64,000 nucleotides of DNA from Leucobacter chromiisoli. GTDB lineage: Bacteria > Actinomycetota > Actinomycetes > Actinomycetales > Microbacteriaceae. This document shows, piece by piece, positions 53,523 through 62,050 of this stretch. The notes below the pieces were generated by a model that saw only the letters and a program-made list of their open reading frames with translations, did not search any database and had not been told where the DNA came from. The translations under genes were made by a program, and so were the position numbers. Within the stretch, counting starts at the first letter, position 1. Every line of letters begins with the position of its first letter. Where the stretch lies: NCBI RefSeq assembly GCF_016522505.1, contig NZ_JAEHOH010000020.1:32288-96287 (forward strand). Reading direction: 5' to 3'.

Positions 53523-55160
53523 CTACACCGTCGGATCCCGGTGGACGATCACCCCGTCGACGACGGTCAGCAGCACCGGCAGCTCGGGCAGGGCCTCTGC
53601 CGCGGTTCTCACCGGATCGCCGCCGAAGACGGTCACATCGCCCACCGCACCGACGACGAGGCGCCCTCGGTCTCGCCACCCGCGCGCCAGCGCCGGCCAC
53701 AGCGTATAGGCCAGCAGCGCCTCTTCGCCGCTCAGCCGCTCCTCGGGCTCGAAGACGGTCGTCTCATCGGTTCCGGGTACGTGCCGCCCGCGAGCCCAGG
53801 CCATGCCGATGCGCGGATCGTAGTCTGCGACCGGCCAGTCCGAGCCGAGCACCACCCTGGCGCCCGCGTCGAGCGCGCTGCGGCAGCGGTAGCCGGTCGA
53901 GCGGCGCTCCGGCCCGAGGCGCCGCGACCAGTTGTCGCTGAAGTCGGCCTTGCGCCACTGCATGTGCAGGGGCTGCATCGAGGCGGTGGTGTCTGAGAGT
54001 CCGAGCTTGCGCACATCCGCGTCGCTCATCACTTCGAGGTGCTCGATCGAATGCGCGGGAAGGCCCGGACTCCGCGTCGGTAGCGCTGCGTAGGCGTCGA
54101 GCACATCGCTCACCGCGCGGTCGCCCACCGCGTGCGTGGCGATCAGGATCCCCGCGTCGTGATACCTGCGGATCACGCGCGTGTACTCCGACCACTCCGG
54201 CCAGGCGGCGCGCAGGCCCTCCCCCTGGGCATCGTGCTCGTGCAGCAGCGCGGTGCCGGTATCGATCACCCCGTCCGAGAAGAGCTTGACCGCGCCGCCC
54301 TCCCAGAGGCGACCGCGCTCGTCCTTCGTCCGGATGATGCGATCCTGATCTTCGTCGGTGAAATGCACCTTGTGCCACTCGTGCACGACGATGCGCTGGG
54401 GCAGGCGCCCGCGGCTCTCGAGCTCCCGCAGCAGCTCCCGGGTGCGAGCCGTGCCGTCCATGATGGCGCAACCGGTGAGCCCGACGGCGGCGAAGCCCCG
54501 CAGCACGGCCTCCAGTCGATCGAGCTCGGCCTCGATATCCGAGACGGGAACCGCCTCGGTCATGAAGCTGAGGATCGACATCTCGCAGAGCTCGCCGGTG
54601 AAGCGCCCGGTCTCGTCGACCACCGTCTCACTGCCATCGGGGTAGCGGATCGGCTCGTCGACCCCGGCGGCGACGAGCGCCGACAGCGAGGCGAGGCCGG
54701 TGTGCCCGTCGTAGAAGCGGAGGAAGACGGGGCGGCCCTCGACGATGTCCTCGAAGACGCTGCGGTCGATGCCGGTCTCCTCGAACATCTCATACTCGAG
54801 GTTCCACCCCTCCAACCACTCGTCGGGGCCGAGGCGATGGTGCTCGGCGGCGAGACGCGCCCGGAGTTCCTCGGCGGTGCCGACTCCGCCGAGATCGATA
54901 CCGCGGGTGGAGACCGCGCCCGAATCGGGGTGCGCGTGCGAATCCCACAGCCCGGGCGTCACCGTACCCCCGCGCGCGTCGACGATCGGCGTCCCGTCGG
55001 GGGCGGCGGCCCGTATCTCATCGTCGGATCCGATCGCCGCGATGACGCCGTCGCGGATCAGCAGGGCGCTCGCGGTCCCATCCTCCTCGGCGTTCGTGCG
55101 CAGGCGCGCTCCGATGATGGCGACGGATCCGCCCGATCCGCCGATGTGCTCCGTGCTCAT
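53523..55160 (-). CDS. Amidohydrolase 3 / YtcJ-NfdA-like metallohydrolase
   Basis: 545-residue TIM-barrel amidohydrolase. N-terminal composite domain (LIRDGVIAAIGSDDEI), metal site DSHAHPDSG (HxH), FYDGHTGLAS, KLFSDGVIDTGTALL, IATHAVGDRAVSD, HSIEHLEVMS and a late GSDWPVADYDPRIG Asp. The NfdA/YtcJ group includes N-substituted formamide deformylases; exact amide or amine substrate unknown. It is the last gene of an amine/amide-use set with the APC permease, a nitrilase-family enzyme and an amidase upstream on the same strand. Start ATG at 55160 with GAAGGAGAG about 9 nt upstream. Confidence 0.85.
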   Translation of the reverse strand: MSTEHIGGSGGSVAIIGARLRTNAEEDGTASALLIRDGVIAAIGSDDEIRAAAPDGTPIVDARGGTVTPGLWDSHAHPDSGAVSTRGIDLGGVGTAEELRARLAAEHHRLGPDEWLEGWNLEYEMFEETGIDRSVFEDIVEGRPVFLRFYDGHTGLASLSALVAAGVDEPIRYPDGSETVVDETGRFTGELCEMSILSFMTEAVPVSDIEAELDRLEAVLRGFAAVGLTGCAIMDGTARTRELLRELESRGRLPQRIVVHEWHKVHFTDEDQDRIIRTKDERGRLWEGGAVKLFSDGVIDTGTALLHEHDAQGEGLRAAWPEWSEYTRVIRRYHDAGILIATHAVGDRAVSDVLDAYAALPTRSPGLPAHSIEHLEVMSDADVRKLGLSDTTASMQPLHMQWRKADFSDNWSRRLGPERRSTGYRCRSALDAGARVVLGSDWPVADYDPRIGMAWARGRHVPGTDETTVFEPEERLSGEEALLAYTLWPALARGWRDRGRLVVGAVGDVTVFGGDPVRTAAEALPELPVLLTVVDGVIVHRDPTV

Positions 55161-55204
55161 GGCCGTGCTCTCCTTCAGTTCTGTTCGGGTCGGTCTCGTT
55201 CGGT

Positions 55205-55249
55205 GGTCCCGGCCGGGCCGGTCCCGGCCGGATCGGTCCTGGCCGGGAT
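55205..55249. repeat. Three tandem 15-nt repeats
   Basis: Units at 55205-55219, 55220-55234 and 55235-55249, each of the form GGTCC(C/T)GGCCGGNNN, in the gap between the permease stop and the amidohydrolase start. The internal CCGGCCGG is self-complementary, so the array can fold into alternative hairpins. Confidence 0.75.
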
Positions 55250-55262
55250 GATGCCCGGCCGG

Positions 55263-56663
55263 TCAGTCCCGCTCGGGGACCGGGCCCACAGCGGTGTCGG
55301 TGCCGATCTGAGCGCTCTCAGTGCTCCGCTCGGCGCCCTCGACATCGAGGCCCGGAGCCGGGCGGCGGAAGCCCTTCGTCAGGAAGAGCAGGTAGACGAC
55401 GCCGACGGCGAGCCAGATGCTGCCGATGGTGAGGGCGAGCCCGCCCAGCTGGAACAGCAGGTAGATGTCGACCGCGAAGCCGAGCACGGGGATGATGATG
55501 AACCCGAGCAGGTTCCTGCCCAGCGGCATCGAGGCGCGGCTCTTCCACCACAGGGCGATCACGCAGACGTTCGCGATCGCGAACGCGAGGAACGCGCCGA
55601 AGTTGATGAGCGAGGTCGCGTCGCCGATGGTCAGGAACAGGCCGGCGAAGCCGATGGCCGCGATCAGCAGCAGGTTGAAGACCGGCGTGCGGAACTTGTC
55701 GTGGAGGAATCCGAAGAGCTTTCGCGGGAACACGCCGTCACGGCCCATCACGAAGAGCAGGCGGCTGCCGCTGGCCTGCACGGCCACGCACGAGGCGAGG
55801 CCGCCGATGAGGATCGTGGTGTTCACGACGCCGGCGAACACGGGCCCGCCGACGAGCGTCAGCACCTCGTACCCCGCGGTGTCGACGTTGTCGAAGTCGA
55901 GGCTGGGGTGCGCCCACTGCATGACGAAGGAGGTGAGGACGAAGACGATGCCGCCGGAGAGCACGACGTAGACGATGCCGCGGGGCACGTTGCGTTTCGG
56001 ATCCTTGACCTCCTCGCTGAGCGTGCTCACCGCGTCGAAGCCCAGGAAGGAGTAGGCGGCGACCGCGGCGCCCGCCGCGATGGTCGAGATCGTGGCGGCC
56101 TCGGGCCAGATGGCGACGCTCACCGGATTGTCGGTGCCCGAGGCGAAGGCGACGCCGAAGCCGATCAGCACGGCCACGCCGAGGAGCACGATGAGCAGCA
56201 GCACGCGGTTGAAGCGATCGGCGAGCTTGAGGCCGACGATGTTCACCAGCGTGCAGAAAGCGATGATGATGATGCCCCAGGCCCACGAGGGCAGGAAGGT
56301 GAACTGCGCGCCGAAGTAGAGGCCGGTGATCAGCCACGCCACCATCGGCAGGAAGAGGTAGTCGAGCAGGATGATCCAGCCCGAGAGGAACCCGAGCTGA
56401 CTGCCGAGCGTGCGCCGGGCGTAGGTGTAGATCGATCCCGAGGCCGGGTACTGCCGGGCGAGCTTGCCGTAGCTGATCGCGGTCAGGATCATGGCGCCCG
56501 TCGCGAAGACGTAGGCCATGGCCGCCGCGCCGTTCGACAGGTTCGAGATGACGCCGAAGGTGGCGACCACGACGCCGGGAGCCATGTACGAGACCCCGAA
56601 GACGACGAGCCCGATGAGACCCAGTTGGGGGATGAGTTTCTTGACGTGGATGTTCGTCGACAT
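55263..56663 (-). CDS. APC-superfamily amino acid/polyamine permease
   Basis: 466-residue transporter with 12 predicted membrane segments. Signature of the APC fold at TM1 (LGLIGLVVFGVSYMAPGVV), then YGKLARQYPASGSIYTYARRTLG and FLGFDAVSTLSEEVKDPKRNVPRGI. The pattern is close to the PuuP/putrescine-importer and related amine transporters. It would bring in the substrate of the hydrolases encoded around it. The C-terminal 40 residues are hydrophilic. Start ATG at 56663 with AAGGAG at 10 nt. Same direction as the nitrilase gene upstream (46 nt). Confidence 0.9.
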   Translation of the reverse strand: MSTNIHVKKLIPQLGLIGLVVFGVSYMAPGVVVATFGVISNLSNGAAAMAYVFATGAMILTAISYGKLARQYPASGSIYTYARRTLGSQLGFLSGWIILLDYLFLPMVAWLITGLYFGAQFTFLPSWAWGIIIIAFCTLVNIVGLKLADRFNRVLLLIVLLGVAVLIGFGVAFASGTDNPVSVAIWPEAATISTIAAGAAVAAYSFLGFDAVSTLSEEVKDPKRNVPRGIVYVVLSGGIVFVLTSFVMQWAHPSLDFDNVDTAGYEVLTLVGGPVFAGVVNTTILIGGLASCVAVQASGSRLLFVMGRDGVFPRKLFGFLHDKFRTPVFNLLLIAAIGFAGLFLTIGDATSLINFGAFLAFAIANVCVIALWWKSRASMPLGRNLLGFIIIPVLGFAVDIYLLFQLGGLALTIGSIWLAVGVVYLLFLTKGFRRPAPGLDVEGAERSTESAQIGTDTAVGPVPERD

Positions 56664-56709
56664 GCGTCGATCACTCCTTCGGGATCAGTGCGTGTATGGG
56701 TGACAGGGG

Positions 56710-57567
56710 TCAGGAGGTGCGCGGTGTCCAGGTGTCGGGCGAGATCCGGCCCTCGTACACGGGGAGCTCCAGCGGTTCGTCGCCCGCTTCGAACTGCTTC
56801 CAGAGGCAGTTGAGGCCTGCCGTGCCGCGCTCGCGGATCTCTTCGACCAGGCCGAGGTGGAGCACGTCGGTGATGACGCATGATTCGGCCGCTGCGGCAC
56901 GGCTCCGCACGCGACCCTCGGGATCGACGACGAGGCTCTGGCCGACGGCACTCGGCGTCGCGGCGTTGACGCTCGCGACGAACACCTGGTTGACGATCGC
57001 GTTCGCTCTGGCCAGCACGAGCTCCTGCTCGCGGTCGATGGTCGGGGTGAGCACCACGTTGATGATTGCCTCGCAGCCGAACCAGGCGAGCTGCCGGTGG
57101 ATCTCGGGGAACCAGGCGTCGTAGCAGATGGTGAGCCCGATCCTGCCGCGACCGGGGATGTCGAAGTAGACGATGCGGTTGCCCGGCCGCACCTTCTCGT
57201 AGGGGCGCCACGGGAATATCTTGCGATAGGAGGTGACGAGCTCGCCCTCGGGAGAATACACGGGCAGCGTGTTGAAGATCGTGCCGCCGTCGTTCTCGAG
57301 CACACTGCCGGGGATCAGCCAGACGCCGTGCTTCTTGGCGATCTCGCCGATCCGCCGCGACCGCGGCCCGTCGAGCGGCTCGTTCTCAACGGCCCGCGGG
57401 CCGCTCTCGGTGAAGCCGTCTGCGGCGTTCGTGAGATGGAGCTCGGGGAACACCAGGAGCTCGGTCGCCGGGAACTGCTCGACGACCTCTTTCACGCGGA
57501 TCGCGAACTCGTCGAGCGATGGGTTCGAGGGCAGTTGCATCAGTGCGATGGGCAATGATCTGGACAC
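56710..57567 (-). CDS. Nitrilase-superfamily carbon-nitrogen hydrolase
   Basis: 285-residue cytosolic amidase/N-carbamoylase-like enzyme. The Glu-Lys-Cys triad is present: Glu in LLVFPELHLTN, Lys in TSYRKIFPW and Cys in LTICYDAWFPE. Start GTG at 57567 follows GAGGAGG closely; a longer in-frame ATG (57600) has no ribosome site. Substrate is unknown. As a member of the permease/amidase set it likely hydrolyses an amide product of the imported compound. Confidence 0.88.
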   Translation of the reverse strand: MSRSLPIALMQLPSNPSLDEFAIRVKEVVEQFPATELLVFPELHLTNAADGFTESGPRAVENEPLDGPRSRRIGEIAKKHGVWLIPGSVLENDGGTIFNTLPVYSPEGELVTSYRKIFPWRPYEKVRPGNRIVYFDIPGRGRIGLTICYDAWFPEIHRQLAWFGCEAIINVVLTPTIDREQELVLARANAIVNQVFVASVNAATPSAVGQSLVVDPEGRVRSRAAAAESCVITDVLHLGLVEEIRERGTAGLNCLWKQFEAGDEPLELPVYEGRISPDTWTPRTS

Positions 57568-57617
57568 GGAGCCTCCTCTGTCCGTCCGTTCTTGTCTCTT
57601 CATCGGATGGGGATGAC

Positions 57618-59009
57618 TCAGAGAGCCGGCCACCAGTCGGCCCCGGTCCAGAGTTCCAGCTCGGCCTCGATCGCCGCACCGATGCTGAACACCGACCGGT
57701 CGTCGTAGGTCTTGCCGACGATCTGCACCCCCGTGGGTACGCCGTTCGGCGCGCGCCCCGACGGCACGGAGAGCACCGGCACCCGGCCGACGACGTTGAA
57801 GGGCAGCGTCATGAGATTCGTGAAGGCGGCGTCGGGATCCGCGCACGCGTCGTCGGCGGCGAAACCGGTGTTCGCCACGCTGGGGCAGATCAGCGCGTCG
57901 TAGCGCTCGAGCAGATCACCCAGCGGGCGGTAGAAGCGAGCCTCCCCCTCGAGCCCCTCGGCGTAGTCGATCGAGCTGGCAGAGCGCCCGATGAACCCGC
58001 GGGTGTAGGGCATCAGGAGCGCCTCGCGGGCCGGGTCGCCTCGCACGTGGTCCTCGATCGACGAGCCCATGATCGCGCCGAAGTGCGCCCAGGCCAGTTC
58101 GAGCAGCTCGTCCAGGCTCCAGGGCAGTTCGACCTCGTCGACCGTCGCGCCCGCGGCGCGCAGGGCATCGCCCATCGCGAGCGTGTTCGCGACCACCGCA
58201 GGATCGGGAGAGTATGCGCCCAGGGTCGGACTCAGCGCGATGCGCACCCCGGCGAGAGGCGTCGGCGCACCTGAGAGCGTGATCGTCTCGCGGAGCGAGG
58301 CCTGATCCTGCGCCCAGGGGCCGGAGATCACGTTCTGCAGCCGCGCGACATCGGCCACGGAACGGCCCATCGGCCCGTCTGCGCAGTACGTGTCGCTGTT
58401 GTAGGGGGCGAGGCCCGGCACCCGCCCGAACGGGGGCTTGAAGCCGATCACACCGCAGAAGGAGGCGGGGATGCGGATCGAGCCACCGATGTCGGAGCCG
58501 GTGGCCAGCATGGTCGACCCCGCTGCGAGCGCCGCACCGGAGCCGCCGGAGGAGCCGCCGGGCGTGAAGTCGGTGTTGAAGGGGTTGCGGGTGACGCCCC
58601 AGAGCTGGGTGTGCGTCACGGGGGCGCAGCAGAACTCGGGGGTGGTGGTGCGGGCGTGCACGACCGCACCAGCGGCCAGGATCCGGTCGACGATCGGGTG
58701 GGTGACCTCGGCGATCTCGCCCTCGAGCAGCAGCGAGCCGTCCTGGTGCAGGCGCCCCTGAATCGGCTGCTCGTCCTTGAGCATGAGGGGGATCCCCTCG
58801 AGCGGCCTGGCCGTGCCCTCGGCGAAGCGCCGCTCGGACTCGCGTGCGGCGGCGAAGGCCGACTCTCGCAGCTCCTCGGTCACCGCGTTGATCACGGGTT
58901 CGGTGCGTTCCACGCGCTTCAGCGTCTCGGTCAGGAGCTCGACCGGCGAGAGCTCGCCGCTTGCGAAGCGCATGGTCGCCTCGGTGGCGGTGAGGTGCGA
59001 GATCGTCAT
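57618..59009 (-). CDS. Amidase (amidase-signature family)
   Basis: 463 residues. Catalytic Lys in IPLMLKDEQPIQG, Ser-rich loop FTPGGSSGGSGAALAAGST and nucleophile Ser in ATGSDIGGSIRIPASFCG, the canonical signature. It resembles aryl-acylamidase/6-aminohexanoate-cyclic-dimer-type amidases, not GatA. The Cys pair in TPEFCCAPVTHTQ may shape the pocket. Start ATG at 59009 with GGGAG 4 nt upstream. Divergent from the TetR gene, whose two palindromes lie in the shared promoter region. First gene of the accessory operon. Confidence 0.9.
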   Translation of the reverse strand: MTISHLTATEATMRFASGELSPVELLTETLKRVERTEPVINAVTEELRESAFAAARESERRFAEGTARPLEGIPLMLKDEQPIQGRLHQDGSLLLEGEIAEVTHPIVDRILAAGAVVHARTTTPEFCCAPVTHTQLWGVTRNPFNTDFTPGGSSGGSGAALAAGSTMLATGSDIGGSIRIPASFCGVIGFKPPFGRVPGLAPYNSDTYCADGPMGRSVADVARLQNVISGPWAQDQASLRETITLSGAPTPLAGVRIALSPTLGAYSPDPAVVANTLAMGDALRAAGATVDEVELPWSLDELLELAWAHFGAIMGSSIEDHVRGDPAREALLMPYTRGFIGRSASSIDYAEGLEGEARFYRPLGDLLERYDALICPSVANTGFAADDACADPDAAFTNLMTLPFNVVGRVPVLSVPSGRAPNGVPTGVQIVGKTYDDRSVFSIGAAIEAELELWTGADWWPAL

Positions 59010-59069
59010 CGTTCTCCCTGAGTTCGGCACCGTTCGACTGAGCCTCTGCTGCGACTCGGCGATGCATCG

Positions 59070-59099
59070 CCGTACAGCGTACGGCTCACCGTGTACGGT
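59070..59099. promoter_or_regulatory. Two adjacent palindromes, candidate TetR operators
   Basis: CCGTAC-AGC-GTACGG (59070-59084) and ACCGT-GT-ACGGT (59088-59099), both perfect and sharing the GTACGG core. They lie in the 105-nt gap between divergent amidase and TetR genes, the second immediately before the TetR TAAAGT box (59103-59108). Confidence 0.65.
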
Positions 59100-59114
59100 C
59101 AGTAAAGTGGAGAA

Positions 59115-59762
59115 ATGGCCGAGTGTCAAGATCCGTCGGGAACGCCTCCACGCAGCGCGGGCGCGGTGCCGCTGAGCCACGCCTCCATCACCGATGCCGC
59201 AATCGACTTCATCGAGCGGCGAGGACTCGACCGGTTGTCGATGCGCGCGCTCGCCGCCGAGATCGGCTGCGGCACGATGAGCCTCTACTCGCACATCCGC
59301 AACCGCGACGACCTGACCGCCTCGATCGTCAGCACGCTCGTGAGCCGGAGCCGGATACCCGAGACGGCCGGCCGCGTGTTCGGGAGCTGGCAGGAGATGG
59401 TCGTCGCTCTGCAGCAGGCCTACATGGATCTCGCGTGCCGCTACCCCGCCTCGTTCGAATTGCTGGCGCTCGCCCCCTACGATGCTGCGCCGGTGGCGAG
59501 CTACCTCGAGGAACTCGTGGAGGCGCTGCATCGTGGCGGGCTCCCGAAGGACCGGGCGTACGAAGTGCTCGGAGCGGTGGACGCCTACTCCACAGGTTTC
59601 CTCACGGTGTGGGCGCGCACCCAGGTGAGCAGCGAGGGGCCCGACGATCACGCGTCGCAGAACCTGCGGAGCCAGCGCACACTCGAGGTCTTCGAGCGCG
59701 GGCTACGGGTGTTCATCTCGGGTTTCGAGCGCGAGTTCGAACGCGCCGACGAGCGGGGCTGA
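59115..59762 (+). CDS. TetR-family transcriptional regulator
   Basis: 215 residues. HTH at about 20-65 (SITDAAIDFIERRGLDRLSMRALAAEIGCGTMSLYSHIRNRDDL-type), then a TetR_C-like helical domain (FGSWQEMVVALQQAYMDLACRYPASFELLALAPYD). A TAAAGT box lies exactly 6 nt before the ATG and GGAG is only 2 nt away, so translation is probably leaderless. It is divergent from the amidase operon and is its natural repressor, bound at the paired palindromes. Unlike the yraN side, it belongs to the accessory island. Confidence 0.9.
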   Translation: MAECQDPSGTPPRSAGAVPLSHASITDAAIDFIERRGLDRLSMRALAAEIGCGTMSLYSHIRNRDDLTASIVSTLVSRSRIPETAGRVFGSWQEMVVALQQAYMDLACRYPASFELLALAPYDAAPVASYLEELVEALHRGGLPKDRAYEVLGAVDAYSTGFLTVWARTQVSSEGPDDHASQNLRSQRTLEVFERGLRVFISGFEREFERADERG

Positions 59763-59808
59763 GCCCGCCCGAGCCGGCCCCGCGGGCGCTGCTCCGCGAG
59801 CAGCCCTT

Positions 59809-59878
59809 CAGCGGGAGATCTGCCCCCAGCGGTGCGAGATCCCTGATCCCACGTCCGCTGACGTCAGATCTTCCGCTG
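59809..59878. repeat. Palindromic intergenic repeat, copy 2
   Basis: 24-nt arms (59809-59832, 59855-59878), 20 of 24 pairing, around a 22-nt centre. The core AGATCTG-N4-CAGCGG is shared with the element at 39351-39416. It is followed by CGCTCCGCTCCGTGGGC (about 59887-59903), a 17-mer also present near 31289. Position: right edge of the accessory island, before yraN. Confidence 0.7.
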
Positions 59879-60053
59879 GGAGCCGCGCTCCGCTCCGTGG
59901 GCCGCGGCGGTGGCCGCGGTGGCCGAGGCTCCGAACGCTGCGCGTCCTCCGCACTCGTCCACAACCCGCGTCGATGCCCTTTCCCATCCACAATCGGGCC
60001 GAGCGGTTCCCCGCCCGCCGCATCCCTCCCAGGCTGGTGCCAGGAGGTACGAG

Positions 60054-60458
60054 ATGACACACACGACACGGAGCGAGGCCGGCGGGGCGGCCTCCCGCGA
60101 CACCGCGCACAACCGGAGGCTCGGCGCTCAGGGCGAGGCCATGGCGGCGGAGCACCTCGAGCAGCACGGGTACCGGCTGCTCGCGCGGAACTGGCGCACC
60201 CGCGACGGCGAGCTCGATATCATCGCGCTCGACGGCGACACCCTCGTCGCCGTCGAGGTGAAGACCCGCCGCGGCAGCGGATACGGCAGCCCGCTGGAGG
60301 CGATCACCATGCGCAAGGCGCGTCGGCTCCGCCGGCTGCTCCTCGCGTGGGTCCGCGCGGAGCGGCCCGGGATCCCGCGGCTGCGCGTCGACGCGGTCGG
60401 CATCACCCTGCGCCCGGGCGATCGGCCCCGCATCGACCACCTCAGGGGCATCTCATGA
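60054..60458 (+). CDS. YraN/UPF0102 endonuclease-like protein
   Basis: 134-residue member of the UPF0102 family with a restriction-endonuclease-like core: NRRLGAQGEAMAAEHLEQHGYRLLARNWRTRDGELDIIALDGDTLVAVEVKTR, holding the Glu/Asp-x-Glu-Val-Lys triad of PD-(D/E)xK nucleases. Its role is not firmly known; it is conserved beside comM and dprA, suggesting DNA uptake or recombination. Start ATG at 60054 with AGGAGG 6 nt upstream. Its stop overlaps the comM start (ATGA). Confidence 0.92.
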   Translation: MTHTTRSEAGGAASRDTAHNRRLGAQGEAMAAEHLEQHGYRLLARNWRTRDGELDIIALDGDTLVAVEVKTRRGSGYGSPLEAITMRKARRLRRLLLAWVRAERPGIPRLRVDAVGITLRPGDRPRIDHLRGIS

Positions 60459-62050
60459 GCTCCCCGGTCTGCCGCGCGGCCGCGATCGCGCTCACGGGCA
60501 TCGAGGGCACGACCGTCATGGTCGAGGCCGCCCTCTCTCAGCAGCTCCCCGGCATGGCCATCATCGGCCTGCCCGACGCGGCGCTGGCCGAGGCCAAGCT
60601 CCGGGTGAGGACGGCGACCGCGCAGGCCTCGCTCCCTCTGGCCGACAGGTTCGTGCTCATCAACCTCTCCCCGGCCGCCCTCCCCAAGCAGGGCTCCGGC
60701 TTCGACCTCGCGATCGCTCTCGCGGCTCTCTCGGCCTCACGGCATCTGCCACCCGGGCGCCTGCCCGGCACCGCGCACATCGGCGAGCTCGGCCTCGACG
60801 GCGGACTCCGCAGACCGACCGGCCTCCTGAGCGCGGTGCTCGCGGCGAAGTCCCTCGGCTTCGAGCGGGTGATGGTGCCCGCGATCTGCAGCGCGGAGGC
60901 GGCGCTGGTGCCCGGCATCGAGGTGGTCGCGGTCCGGGATCTCGCGGGTGCAGTGGCCTGGCACCGGGGCGATCCCGCCGACCGGGCCGGCTGGTGGCTC
61001 GAACCGCGCCCCGCACGGTCGGCGCCGCTCGCCCGCGCCGAGGGAAGCGAGCCTCGAGGCGACCCCGATCGCGAGCCGGCGGGAGCGCCGGACATGGCCG
61101 ACGTGATCGGGCAGCCCGAGGCCGTCGAGGCGCTCACCGTCGCCGCGGCCGGGCGGCATCACGTCTCGCTGCTGGGCCCTCCGGGCGCCGGCAAGACCCT
61201 CCTCGCGACGAGGCTCCCCTCGATCCTGCCCGATCTGACCACGGAGGAGTCCCTGCTCGCGAGCAGCATCGCCTCGCTCGGAGACTCGTCGCTGACGAGG
61301 CTCGTGAGCCGGCCGCCGTTCGAGAGCCCGCATCACACGGCCTCGGCGGTCGCGATCATCGGCGGCGGCGACTCCAGCGGGGTGAGGCCCGGGGCGATCA
61401 CGCGGGCCTGCCACGGCGTCCTCTTCCTCGACGAGGCGCCCGAGCTGCCGAGAAGCGTGCTCGACGCGCTCAGGCAGCCGCTGGAGTCCGGGGTCATCGA
61501 GATCCACCGCTCGCATCTGCGCGCCACCCTGCCCGCGAACGTGCAGCTCGTCATCGCCGCGAACCCCTGCCCGTGCGGCAACGCCGGATCGCCCGACACC
61601 GCGGAGCAGTGCCGCTGCTCCCCCAGCGTTCGCGTGCGGTATCTCCAGCGCATCTCGGGCCCGTTGAGCGACCGCATCGATCTGAGGCTCACCGTTCGTC
61701 GCGTCTCGACCGCGCTGCTCGGTGAATCGATGCCCCGCCGGCTCGGCAGCCGGGAGCTGCGGGAGCGGGTGACCCTCGCACGGGATCGAGCCGCGGCGCG
61801 GCTGACCGGCACGCCGTGGAGGGTGAACGGCGAACTTCCCGGCACCTGGCTCAGGGGGTCGGCCGCACGCCTCCCGCGCGGCGACACCGCGGTCCTGGAC
61901 CGGGCGCTCTCGCGAGGCGCGCTCACCCTGCGCGGCTACGACCGCGCGCTGCGGGTCGCCTGGACCATCGCGGACCTCGAGGGGAAGGAGCGCCCCGGCC
62001 GGCAGGAGCTCGCCAGGGCGCTCGTGCTCAGGGGCGGAGCGATGCCGTGA
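60455..62050 (+). CDS. comM: ComM-like AAA+ ATPase (YifB/Mg-chelatase-related)
   Basis: 531-residue helicase-type AAA+ protein that promotes branch migration during transformation. N-terminal ChlI-like domain (EAALSQQLPGMAIIGLPDAALAEAKLRVR), Walker A LLGPPGAGKTLLATRLPSIL, Walker B HGVLFLDEAPEL and an internal four-Cys motif AANPCPCGNAG / CRCSPSVRVRYLQRISGPLSDRIDL. The C-terminal Mg-chelatase-like domain is complete. Start ATG at 60455 overlaps the yraN stop and its stop overlaps dprA. The Mg-chelatase label is historical; it is not a pigment enzyme. Confidence 0.93.
   Translation: MSSPVCRAAAIALTGIEGTTVMVEAALSQQLPGMAIIGLPDAALAEAKLRVRTATAQASLPLADRFVLINLSPAALPKQGSGFDLAIALAALSASRHLPPGRLPGTAHIGELGLDGGLRRPTGLLSAVLAAKSLGFERVMVPAICSAEAALVPGIEVVAVRDLAGAVAWHRGDPADRAGWWLEPRPARSAPLARAEGSEPRGDPDREPAGAPDMADVIGQPEAVEALTVAAAGRHHVSLLGPPGAGKTLLATRLPSILPDLTTEESLLASSIASLGDSSLTRLVSRPPFESPHHTASAVAIIGGGDSSGVRPGAITRACHGVLFLDEAPELPRSVLDALRQPLESGVIEIHRSHLRATLPANVQLVIAANPCPCGNAGSPDTAEQCRCSPSVRVRYLQRISGPLSDRIDLRLTVRRVSTALLGESMPRRLGSRELRERVTLARDRAAARLTGTPWRVNGELPGTWLRGSAARLPRGDTAVLDRALSRGALTLRGYDRALRVAWTIADLEGKERPGRQELARALVLRGGAMP

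Noticed and set aside
55205..55249. Small CRISPR-like array
   Set aside because: Units are 15 nt, directly abutting and without spacers, and there are no cas genes.
57618..59651. Longer amidase with a start at 59651
   Set aside because: The extension runs antisense through the TetR gene and its operators; ATG 59009 has a proper ribosome site.
60455..62050. Magnesium chelatase of chlorophyll synthesis
   Set aside because: Family resemblance only; the yraN-comM-dprA order and four-Cys motif identify ComM.
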